From Ascoidea tarda (nom. inval.) (lineage: Eukaryota; Ascomycota; Saccharomycetes; Ascoideales; Ascoideaceae), in assembly GCA_030560485.1 (NCBI GenBank), contig JAKTTS010000053.1:1-49323 (forward strand): a DNA stretch of 49,323 bases. Reading direction: 5' to 3'. The notes under the pieces were generated by a model. That model made no database searches, was not told where the DNA came from, and saw only the letters and a program-made list of their open reading frames with translations. Shown piece after piece: positions 1-8,800 of this stretch. Within the stretch, counting starts at the first letter, position 1; every line of letters begins with the position of its first letter. The position numbers and the translations under genes are program-made.

Positions 1-3
1 CTA

Positions 4-1632
4 CTATATTAAATTAGTAATGACTTCAGTATCATCATGGATACCACTAAAAACACCTTCTTCAATAATACCAAATTTATTACCTTCCTCGCCGGTTAGC
101 CATCCTGGGGTTTTATATGGATTTACAACACCTTTTGTAGCTAGTTCATGCAATCCTGCAAATATATCATTACCCTTGAGTTTTATTTTAAATGAAACTT
201 TACTATTAATATTGTCATCAATATCGTTTTCAATGTTATTGGAATTTTTTTCTTTGATTATATATTCACCATATTGAATTGGAGTTATAGTTGAAAATTC
301 ATTTTTATCATAATTTCTTGACTCGTCATTAATTTTATTATTTGAAGATACTTTTCTTTTTTTCAATGGTCTAATATCTTCATACAACCTCTGTGATTTT
401 AAAACTTGTGAGCCTTTAAATTTTAACAAAGCAACTTTCCTAATTGTCTCCAATTGTTTATCTTTATCAAATTTATCATTATCAGAAGTATTATCAGAAT
501 CCTGATTTTCATCCAGAATTTTATCCTCATTATCATCGATTAATATTTTATTAAACAACATATGATTTTCGGGATTTTGAAAAGGCAACATATCAATTGA
601 ATTATCTGCATATCCAGACCATTTTGATAAACTATTTGAAAATCTGCTGATGCCATTTAATATGAAAATACTTTCCAAATTTAAAATATTTGACTGATTT
701 ATATTATCATTTATTTTAAAATTAATTTTGTTAAAATCGTTTGATAAGACAATTGAGAATGTTTGTAAAATCAATTTTGATATTAAAGTATCTTGGGATT
801 GAATTTTCAAATTTATATACGAGTGGATAATATTCGTAGAAGAAGTTAATAAGCCAATAAAAAAGGGTTTTCTCGATACTAAATTTTCGCCCAAATCATT
901 ATAACTATTTTTACTATTGACATTGTTAATATTTAAAGTATTGTTAATATGAATATTATTTTGTGATAGTTTGAAATCAAATATCTGGACTCTGATTAAT
1001 ATTAAAGGGTAGTAAGGATGTCTGCAAATATAAATGTGATTCAAATAAAGCTCAGATAATTTTTTTGATAATTTTTTTAATAAAGATTGAAAATTGATTT
1101 CAAGAAAATTGAATTCAATTTCATTGTTATATTTATCTAATATCTTAGAAGAGGACCAATTTACTGATACAGGTTTGTCAATTATTAATTGACAATCAAT
1201 TTGTGAAATCTGTAATATATTCAAACCTTTATGCCAATAATTAATCAAGATTTTATCAATTAATTGTTTTTTGTTTAATGTCATTTTTTTCATATCGTTC
1301 TTATTGTTATCATTCTTGTCATTTTCATTTTGTTTATCATCACTGTTATTATTCCCGATATTGTTTTGGATTTTAGTGTCAGAAGCATTGTTAAAAATTT
1401 CATCAACGTTACTAAAATAACTCAAAGCATTTAATATCAATCGTTTTGGAGTCAAATTATTCAGCCTATACTCTTCTTTTGATGATAGTTTTGGTTGAGT
1501 TATTAGTATTCTACACCATAGCTGTGCTAAATCGTTGATTGACTTGGTTGGTAATTTTGCTAGGTTTCTTCTTATTGCTTTCGTGCTAACAATAGGAATG
1601 TAAGAATTGGGGACCACTCCTTTTTGTTTCAT
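4..1632 (-). CDS. CHL4: Chl4/CENP-N-like inner kinetochore protein
   Basis: This 542-residue protein looks like the fungal CENP-N homologue Chl4 (Mis15 family), a subunit of the constitutive centromere-associated network (Ctf19 complex) that pairs with Iml3/CENP-L at centromeric nucleosomes. Two family signatures are visible. The N-terminal helical part has the SINDLAQLWC-type helix followed by a KKQLIDKILINYW segment. The extreme C-terminus reads GNDIFAGLHELATKGVVNP, then PGWLTGEEG. The middle (about residues 80-110 and 370-470) is low-complexity Asn/Asp-rich linker. It is somewhat longer than S. cerevisiae Chl4 (about 458 aa), mostly because of these linkers. ATG and stop are both inside the window, so the gene is complete. 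Assignment is by recognition of family motifs, not by alignment. Confidence 0.82.
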   Translation of the reverse strand: MKQKGVVPNSYIPIVSTKAIRRNLAKLPTKSINDLAQLWCRILITQPKLSSKEEYRLNNLTPKRLILNALSYFSNVDEIFNNASDTKIQNNIGNNNSDDKQNENDKNDNNKNDMKKMTLNKKQLIDKILINYWHKGLNILQISQIDCQLIIDKPVSVNWSSSKILDKYNNEIEFNFLEINFQSLLKKLSKKLSELYLNHIYICRHPYYPLILIRVQIFDFKLSQNNIHINNTLNINNVNSKNSYNDLGENLVSRKPFFIGLLTSSTNIIHSYINLKIQSQDTLISKLILQTFSIVLSNDFNKINFKINDNINQSNILNLESIFILNGISRFSNSLSKWSGYADNSIDMLPFQNPENHMLFNKILIDDNEDKILDENQDSDNTSDNDKFDKDKQLETIRKVALLKFKGSQVLKSQRLYEDIRPLKKRKVSSNNKINDESRNYDKNEFSTITPIQYGEYIIKEKNSNNIENDIDDNINSKVSFKIKLKGNDIFAGLHELATKGVVNPYKTPGWLTGEEGNKFGIIEEGVFSGIHDDTEVITNLI

Positions 1633-2283
1633 TGTAAAAGTGCTGATGTTGGTGATATTGAAGCAATATTTTTGATTGAAAAATTACATTTTATTTTTGT
1701 TTGTTTATCTTGGACCACCTTCTTGGATACAATTTTTAATGTGCAATTACGTGTTGTATGCATATATTTAGCGTGACATGAGCAGTGATTAAAGTTCGGT
1801 AACGTCTGTGAAGTATAAATAATATTTGTATTTTATTCAATATCAAGTTTCTCTTTTTCGAGAATTTGCAGACATTTTGTAGAGCAAATCTCTTATATTA
1901 CAAATTATATATTGTTTTAAATTATTTCTTTGAGAATTTTGTAAATTCTAAGCACAAAAAGCCAAACAGTCTCAAAATAAACCACTGTATAACAAGTATT
2001 TTACAAGTGTTTCAATTGTATCATATAATAAACATTTTTCTCTTTCAAGGATATAATTGAACTGGTATAGGAACAATATTATTTTTCTTTACTAATAATA
2101 TTAGGAGGAAAAAAAATAGTAGAATAACAAGACATAGAGTAAGCACTCCTAATAAGGATTACCATCTCTGTTTATTTTCTATCGAATAGTTTAAATTTTA
2201 CCGTTTTAAAGAATCTTATATTTCTTATTTCTTGAGGTGAATAATGAGGAATTAAATTGTTTGAATTTTAATTAATTATTCAA
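1633..2283. other. Intergenic, CHL4 promoter side; no gene seen
   Basis: About 650 bp of AT-rich sequence between the CHL4 start and the end of the next minus-strand gene. It should contain the CHL4 promoter and the 3' end of the small downstream gene. The only open frame, 64 codons on the plus strand (1866-2060), has no recognisable motif and base-level composition, so I do not call it. Confidence 0.5.
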
Positions 2284-2754
2284 TTAATGAATATGTTCTA
2301 AGTAACCATGGCAATTCAGAAAATCAACGTTTAATCCATATGTCGAATTTTTATTAGAAAAACCTTTCTCATATTGTCTCATTTGTTTAAAACTTATTAT
2401 GTCATCATAAATACTATTAAACATATTGTTATAACCAGTTGAATAATGAGAAAGATAATGTAAAGAATTTAAATTATCATTTTCATCATTGCTTTTATCA
2501 CGACTTTTGTTATTGATTTTATCATTATTGTCATTAGTAATTCCATCATTATTGTTATTAATATGATTTTTAGCATTATTAAAGCGGTAGTTTTTGTAGA
2601 TGCTATTATTAACAATAATATTTACATCCGAAATCAGGATATAAACAAAACCATCATCATTGGAGTTAGAGTTTAAAACCTGTATGTTGACAAAGTCGTC
2701 TTTGTCAATCTCTTTGAATTCAAAATCGATATAATCTGCCTTCATTTTACCCAT
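2284..2754 (-). CDS. Hypothetical 156-aa Asn/Asp-rich protein
   Basis: I do not recognise this protein. It begins MGKMKADYIDFEFKEIDKDD, continues with a compact hydrophobic stretch (FVYILISDVNIIV, about residues 36-48) that could be two beta strands, then an Asn/Asp/Lys-rich linker of about 30 residues, and ends in a more ordered Tyr/Phe-rich segment (STGYNNMFNSIYDDIISFKQ to YLEHIH). There is no signal peptide or membrane span. It is a complete ATG-to-stop frame on the same strand as CHL4 and the next gene, with normal AT-rich codon use. Alternatives are a fast-evolving small regulatory protein or a spurious frame; the ordered C-terminal part favours a real gene. Confidence 0.45.
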   Translation of the reverse strand: MGKMKADYIDFEFKEIDKDDFVNIQVLNSNSNDDGFVYILISDVNIIVNNSIYKNYRFNNAKNHINNNNDGITNDNNDKINNKSRDKSNDENDNLNSLHYLSHYSTGYNNMFNSIYDDIISFKQMRQYEKGFSNKNSTYGLNVDFLNCHGYLEHIH

Positions 2755-3011
2755 TCAATCTTCGAAATCAGCAATAACTCGCTTTATGTAGTATTTAAAT
2801 AAAAGCTGGAAAAAACCATTGAGAAGCAGTGAAGAATATGTATCGATATATTATAAGATATATATAATTAAATGTTCAAAACTGTAATCTGTTATTAAAT
2901 AAATATGTTTAAAAATCAATCATCACACATTACCTAACAAGCATTGCACTGAACTTGTTACAATAGCATACGTGTTTAATAAGGACCAAATAGTTTTTTT
3001 AAAACTTAGAC

Positions 3012-3066
3012 TAAAATGGTATTAAAATAGTATTAAAATAATATTAAAATAATGTTAAAATAATAT
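3012..3066. repeat. Five-copy 11-bp tandem repeat
   Basis: Five head-to-tail copies of an 11-bp unit, consensus TAAAATARTAT: 3012-3022, 3023-3033, 3034-3044, 3045-3055 and 3056-3066, with a decayed sixth copy after that. Copies differ at one or two positions. The period is close to one DNA helical turn, so the A-tracts lie on one face and the segment could be curved. It is non-coding and sits upstream of the 156-aa minus-strand gene. Confidence 0.8.
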
Positions 3067-3222
3067 TAAAAAGTATGGTTGATTTAATTATAAAATGAAA
3101 AGAAAACCTCTTATGATTTAACAAGAGATAGAATTTCTATAAAACAGTGAATTACTGAAAAGATAATTGCAAGATTGTGTTTTATTTCTGGTAGCAGAAT
3201 TAGGAGAAGAGAGATATCCTGA

Positions 3223-3420
3223 TTAGTGGCTTGAGATGTACGCATTTATATGCAGTTGAATGTAGGTATTAATGTAGGTAAATGCTGTGAAGAAAGCTAA
3301 AACGAGTGGTAATTCCCAGAAAAAACTCTTCAATCTAGATTTGTTTACATCCAACATCGGGGAACTGGATCTACGGTAGTGTGGTTTATAGACAATTGAT
3401 ATTTTTATTGATATTTTCAT
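3223..3420 (-). CDS. Possible 65-aa single-pass membrane micro-protein
   Basis: An ATG-initiated frame of 65 codons in otherwise empty sequence. The product has a basic N-terminal third (SIVYKPHYRRSSS), a middle NKSRLKSFFWELPLVLAFF that looks like the start of a membrane helix with flanking positive charges, and a hydrophobic-aromatic continuation (TAFTYINTYIQLHINAY). The DNA here is less AT-rich than its flanks, as coding DNA in this window tends to be. I do not recognise a family and the frame could be chance. Confidence 0.22.
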   Translation of the reverse strand: MKISIKISIVYKPHYRRSSSPMLDVNKSRLKSFFWELPLVLAFFTAFTYINTYIQLHINAYISSH

Positions 3421-3539
3421 GAGTTTTGTTATTTCTATTACTATTTATAAATTAAGATTCAATAGACATTGCAATGGCAAGTGGTTCAGACATAATGAAA
3501 ATTTGTAGCAAATAAACAAGATTTCTGTTAATACTAGTT

Positions 3540-4181
3540 TTAAGATCTCGGCATTTGAAAAAAAAAGCTAAAATTCTCATCATCATCATTATTGCTGTTA
3601 TTTTCATTTTCATTTTCATTATTATTATTATTACTATTATTATTACTATTATTATTACTATTATTATTACTATTATTATTATTATTACTATTATTATTAT
3701 TATTATTATTATTTCCGTTGTTATTGGTATTATTATCATAAGTACTATCGGTATCGTCATAATTATTATAATCATTTAATAAGTCATTATTATTGAATAA
3801 AAAGTTATGATTTTGAATATCATTTATGCTTTGCATGTGAAGAAAAGCTTTGTGTTTTACAGACTTCAATTTCACATTTTCGATATCATTTAGAACAGAA
3901 ATGGGATTATCATGAAATTTAAGGGAATTTAAGTAATAATCTTTGTCCATTAAAAACTGTACTGAGTAATCTACAGTATTTGGTGAGTATTCAGGATTAT
4001 TTTCTGAATAAACTGTATTATTTGAAGCAGAGTAATTGATATTCAAATCTACTGATTCATTATCAATAATGAAGTTTGGATTTTTGTTGTGATTATTATA
4101 GAGTTGTTTTTTTAGTTGTTTTTGGTGTCTTTTTTGCACTTTTATTTGCTTTTTATATGACTTGGATGAGGAAGAACCCAT
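3540..4181 (-). CDS. Putative N-myristoylated Asn-rich protein (213 aa)
   Basis: Family not recognised. The ATG at 4179-4181 gives an N-terminus MGSSSSKSYKKQIKVQKRH, an excellent N-myristoylation signal (Gly2, Ser6, Lys7) followed by a strongly basic stretch (KKQIKVQKRHQKQLKKQL) suited to binding acidic inner-leaflet lipids. An upstream in-frame TTG at 4194-4196 would bury the Gly, so I choose the ATG. The middle (about residues 30-120) is ordered-looking with a possible helix (YYLNSLKFHDNPISVLNDIENVKLKSVKHKAFL). The last third is an Asn run broken by Ser (NNSNN) and NENENEN, encoded by ATT/ACT trinucleotides on the plus strand. Inference: a peripheral plasma-membrane or vacuolar-membrane protein of unknown job. 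Confidence 0.5.
   Translation of the reverse strand: MGSSSSKSYKKQIKVQKRHQKQLKKQLYNNHNKNPNFIIDNESVDLNINYSASNNTVYSENNPEYSPNTVDYSVQFLMDKDYYLNSLKFHDNPISVLNDIENVKLKSVKHKAFLHMQSINDIQNHNFLFNNNDLLNDYNNYDDTDSTYDNNTNNNGNNNNNNNNSNNNNNSNNNSNNNSNNNSNNNNNENENENNSNNDDDENFSFFFQMPRS
3599..3776. repeat. Trinucleotide tract encoding poly-Asn/Ser
   Basis: Near-continuous ATT repeats with regular ACT interruptions on the plus strand, coding for (Asn)n-Ser blocks in the C-terminus of the 213-aa gene on the minus strand. The (ATTATTATTACT) higher-order unit is repeated several times around 3624-3670, which points to repeat-unit duplication by slippage rather than point mutation. Confidence 0.8.
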
Positions 4182-4360
4182 GGTTGAAGGAAACAATAAA
4201 GAATAAAATCAGGAGTTGAACGAGTAATATTGATTATGATTGTAATTCTAATTAAGATGATTTTGATATACATATATATATCGATTATGAATGGATAAGT
4301 GATCATGAGAAATGAGAATTGATTTCAACATTGTAAAATAAAATGGTTATTTTTTCTATT

Positions 4361-4412
4361 AACTGTTTGAAATGAGTTTTTTTTTTTTGGTTAATCAACT
4401 CATTAAACAGTT
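4361..4412. repeat. Imperfect inverted repeat (16-18 bp arms)
   Basis: Left arm 4361-4378 (AACTGTTTGAAATGAGTT) and right arm 4397-4412 (AACTCATTAAACAGTT) are reverse complements except for a two-base bulge, separated by an 18-base loop that starts with a run of T. It lies about 180 bp upstream of the ATG of the 213-aa gene. It could act as an RNA hairpin in a leader or as a cruciform; there are no flanking target-site duplications that would mark a small transposon. Confidence 0.7.
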
Positions 4413-4994
4413 TTCAAACTTTCAAAAAACCCGAAAAAAACCAATATTTACGGTAAATGTATTTGTCTCCATGAAATGGGAAACAGATCATCAAAATTCT
4501 ATCGCAAGATGGGCATAGGATTCAAAAGTTTGTATTACGATTTCAATAAATCAATTAATTTGAATTCGTAACTCGATTATTTATAAAAGTTGGCGATAAT
4601 TGACGGATCCTCGTTTGGATGCAGGTGGAGATAAACCTCTATTAGCCGGAACATTTAAAGGGTCTTCTCATACTCCTTCCAAAAAGAAAACAAAAAAAAC
4701 AGAAGCATATGTAATACTGTCAGTTTAAATTGAAATGTGAAAATTGAGTTTGGCATTTTCTCTTAAAAAAATAGAAAAGTTTGTACAGGTTGAAGAGCGA
4801 TTCTTTTGACATATAACTAGAATGTTGCTAGGCGATTATTGCTGCAATTACAGCTTGATTAGCAGTTGCTGAATTAGGAAAGGCCATTCAATCAGCTTTT
4901 GAGCAGTTCAAATAAAAACAGGTAATGGCAGAGTGATGGCAACAGCACTCCAGCTCCAGACCTGAGATGCTCGTCGACTGTGCTTTGTTAGCAA

Positions 4995-5036
4995 GGTGCT
5001 CGTGTGGTTCTGAGCAGAACCACCCTCAGCAGCACC
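4995..5036. other. Nested stem-loop in GC-rich island
   Basis: An inner 8-bp perfect stem (GTGGTTCT at 5004-5011 with AGAACCAC at 5016-5023, 4-base loop GAGC) is enclosed by a second 6-bp stem (GGTGCT at 4995-5000 with AGCACC at 5031-5036), with an asymmetric internal loop of 3 and 7 bases. Coaxial stems with an internal loop are typical of structured RNA. No known RNA family motif (U1, U2, U4, U5, U6, SRP, RNase P/MRP) could be matched by eye. Confidence 0.55.
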
Positions 5037-5270
5037 AGGCTGGCTTCGTATAGCTCGCAGAGTCTGCTGCTGTTTCTTCAAAGCGAGTCGACGGGGCAAA
5101 CAAATGCTAAAGCCCAAACTGAACATTCTCTTCGTGTTCTGCTTTTTGTGCTGGAAAAGAGTCGATTTTCCTCATCTGGCACCTCCAGTGCTGTGCCGGA
5201 CACCCCCTCATGGAGCAGTCAGCAGTTCGCTGTTCCGCGAAAAACAGACCTCTGCACCACACAATAGAGA

Positions 5271-5299
5271 CCAGATTATCGTTGCAACACGATAACTGG
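5271..5299. other. Hairpin, 11-bp stem with one bulge
   Basis: CCAG plus TTATCGT pairs with ACGATAA plus CTGG around the 6-base loop TGCAAC, with a single A bulged on the 5' side. It lies in the same GC-rich island as the hairpin at 4995-5036. Confidence 0.6.
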
Positions 5300-5871
5300 C
5301 GCTCAAAACGGGGGCTGTCCGGAAAGCGGCAACGGGCGTGGAGGCTCCAGCTGAACAGAGGAGGAAGAGAGTATTTACCAATTCCAATCGACAGTGAGAA
5401 AAAGATTCAGGAAAGTTGTTCTAAGAGAATTGTCTCGTTTAACCACTTCTTCACGTAGTGTTTGCTGAAAAATCCAGTGAGAAACTCGCTTTTTGATCTG
5501 GTATAAGTTCTGCTGGTGCGCAATAAAGTTGTTTGGGTCCTTTACCACTTTTATATCTTTCTCTTTTTTTACATCGCAGCATATAACCAGCATAGTTAGC
5601 ATATTATTGCCATTCTCCCACCACTCATAATCATAGTCATCGTCATAATCGCCATCATTATCATAATCATAACACGCTTTTTGTTATCCAATATATGAAA
5701 TAGCTTCTCTATCTCTTCATTCGTAATACCACTTTCATCTGCCTACATTTTCTTTATTCCTGCTTTTATTTGTTAGCCTTTTTGTGCTTTATCCATTTTT
5801 GTTAATTTGCTAGCAACTAAACCATCGTACTCTGCCCTGCTCCAATCCAGTCCTACAAATATATTGCATTA

Positions 5872-8800
5872 ATGCTGGGTGATAATACAAAAGATTTCCA
5901 GTCTGAGACCCCATTGACTGCTTCCACTTCAGATGCCATTCCATCTTCTAAAATCGTCAATGGCTCTAATTTAGAAAAACCAGAAAAATTAGAGAAATCA
6001 GAAAAATTAGAGAAATCAGAGAAATCAGAGAAATCAGAAACACCAGAAACACCAGAAAACAACTCTGCTAAAAAGCCTCTCTCTCTTAACAAACCAGAGC
6101 TTAAATCAACTACCATCAACACTGCTAATGGAACCAGTGGAATTAATGGCAACTCCAAATCAAATGGTGTTTCCAAACCAAACCTCAATCAAAAACCTTC
6201 TCCAATAAATTCAAAACCAGCCCCAACACCCAGAAGACTTTCCACAGCATCCCTAAAAACATCTCCCACAAGATCTTTTCGTAGAGACATAACTCCACCT
6301 AAGACCACTACAATCTCAAGAAGAAATTCTATTACTCCTCCTAAATCTACTACGATTTCGAGAAGAAATTCCATAACTCCCCCTAAGACCACTACAATCT
6401 CGAGAAGAAATTCCATTACACCACCCACATCTCAACCTAATTCAAAATCTCCAACTACAAAGACTAGTCCTGCTTCTACAAATAATAATTCTCGTGTGTC
6501 TCCTCCTCCTGTACAAAGAAGAGGTTCAAGAAGCTCAACCAAACCCATCCAACAACCCATTTCAAGGAGAAACTCAAGAGTAACTCCCCCTCCAAGACTC
6601 TCCAGAGTTCCTTCCTCTTCTTCCAGAGTTATTCCTTCTCCAAGAAGACAATCTCCTCCCTCACCCCCTAAAAATCACAGAGTTTCGCCCCCTCTTAAAA
6701 TATCAAGACCTACCACTCCATCCGCAACCTCTATAAAATCATCTAGCAAACTCATTCCCAAATCTCCCCCAGTTTCAAACCCTAAAACACAGCAAATAAA
6801 AATAGTTTCAAAGTCAATATCAAAGCCAATACCAAAATTGTCAAAAACAACTACAACACCTCCAACAAAACCAGCTTCGAAACCAATCTCGAAACCAATC
6901 TCAAAACCAATCTCAAAACCAATCTCAAAACCAATCTCAAAACCAATCTCAAAACCCCCAACAAAACCAGTCTCAAAATCAGTCTCAAAACCACAAATAA
7001 AGTCACAATCAACCGCTAAATCAAATCTAAATTCAAAAATTCAGTCCAAATCAAGTCCCAAGAGAAATCAAATCACAGGTTTTGATAGATTAAACCATGT
7101 CCAGAATTCCATCTCTAATCCATTTGATGAGGATGATGAAGCTCTAAGTCAATTAGATAACACTTTATTACCCAATAAAATCATCAAAAATCAACCAATT
7201 GCTCATTCTGCAAACATTCCTAAAATAAACAACACTAACACTAAAAATAATACTAAAAATAATACTAAAAATAATATTAGTAGAAAATTCGATAGCTATG
7301 TTCATGAAGAAGAGACTATTGGTCTCTTATCAAACTCTGCCGAGGATTCCTCAAGAGGAAGAGGAAGATCATTAATGGTTCATCATACTCCCCAAAGATC
7401 TCGTTCTATTATGTCCCTAGAAATTATTGGAAGATGGACAAGAGAAATATCTGCAAAATTCCCCAGATGGTACGTTTCTCCAAAAAATATCGAAGGCACT
7501 CCCAACGAAATTCAGTATTCCGTATTCAAACCTTCTCCTTATATTAAACCTATAAAACATTTGCCCCCTGAAGGTTTTGAAAATAATGGTCCGATTAAAA
7601 AAATCGATTTTACCCAAATTGTGGAAAACTCAATTGAAGCAATTGAAAAATTGGGCTATGAACCAAAAAGAATTTCCGCTGGTTCCTCTGGTAGTTACTT
7701 TATTTACAATACTGAACACAAAATTGTTGGAGTCTTCAAACCAAAAGATGAAGAACCTTATGGTCCTTTGTCTCCAAAATGGACAAAATGGATACATAGA
7801 AACTTATTTCCTTGTTTCTTTGGTAGAAGTTGTCTTATTCCAAACTTGGGTTATATTTGTGAAGCATCTGCTTCCCTATTAGATCGACAATTACAATCAT
7901 TTATTGTTCCTTATACTGATACCGTTTTTATGTCATCTGATTGTTTTTACTACCCTTATTTCACAAAGAGAAAACATTTAAAGAATAACAACGCGTTGCC
8001 CAAAAAAGTAGGCTCTTTTCAATTGTTTTTAAATGGTTATTTGGAAGCTGACCAATTTTTCAAAAAACATCCACTTCCTGGCACTGAAAGAGGTGGTTGG
8101 GGTATATTACCCTTTGCTCCATCTGTAACAGAAGTTCCACCAGTCACCACTGTTAGTACAACTGCAAATTCTCCTGAAATTTTGGATTCAAATGCTTCTG
8201 TTATTGATGAATCTCATGATGATCAATTAATTTCAAATTTAACCGATAATTTTACACTTTATTCAGATGATCTGGACCAAGATCCTGAATTTCAATGGTC
8301 ACCAGAAGTTCTTCAACAATTTGTTGAAGAATTGGAAAAACTAGTAATCTTGGATTATATTATGAGAAATACGGACAGAGGTTTGGATAACTGGATGATT
8401 AAAGCCGAATGGGAAACTGTTATAGATAATTCACCTATTGACCCAACCAGTGAAGTAAATGAAGAAAATATTGTTAGATATAAGAAAGTTCCAAGACTTA
8501 GAATCGGTGCCATTGATTCTGGTCTAGCCTTTCCATGGAAACACCCTGATGAATGGAGATCCTATCCTTTTGGTTGGTTATTTCTTCCAATTTCCATAAT
8601 TGGTAGACCATTTTCTGAAAGATCTCGTCAACATTATTTAAGATTATTAACTTCGACAGCATGGTGGGAAGAAACTGCTCTTCTATTTAGACAAATGTTT
8701 GCTAGAGATTCGGATTTCAAAGAAAGAATGTGGAAAAAACAATGGGCAGTCATCAAAGGCCAGGCATTTAATGTTGTTGAAACTTTAAAATGCCCTGAAC

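Larger units (their letters stand above)
2755..3539. other. Intergenic; one possible micro-gene and a short tandem repeat
   Basis: About 785 bp between the 156-aa gene and the 3' end of the myristoylated-protein gene. It contains the 11-bp tandem repeat at 3012-3066 and a possible 65-codon membrane-protein frame at 3223-3420, both listed separately. Nothing else is recognisable. Confidence 0.5.
4182..5871. other. 1.7-kb gene-free region with GC-rich island
   Basis: Divergent intergenic region between the 213-aa gene (minus) and LSB6 (plus), the longest gene-free stretch here. From 4182 to about 4900 it is AT-rich with one clear hairpin at 4361-4412. From about 4900 to 5450 it is markedly GC-richer than the surroundings and carries two further hairpins (4995-5036 and 5271-5299). 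From 5450 to 5871 it returns to AT-rich promoter-like DNA with pyrimidine runs on the plus strand leading to the LSB6 start. Short open frames of 60-90 codons occur on both strands in the GC-rich part, but none has a plausible start plus recognisable content. Confidence 0.55.

Noticed and set aside
4908-5458. Several 60-90-codon frames on both strands in the GC-rich island
   Set aside because: They overlap each other in different frames, lack good starts and show no protein-like features; the GC bias alone lowers stop-codon frequency.
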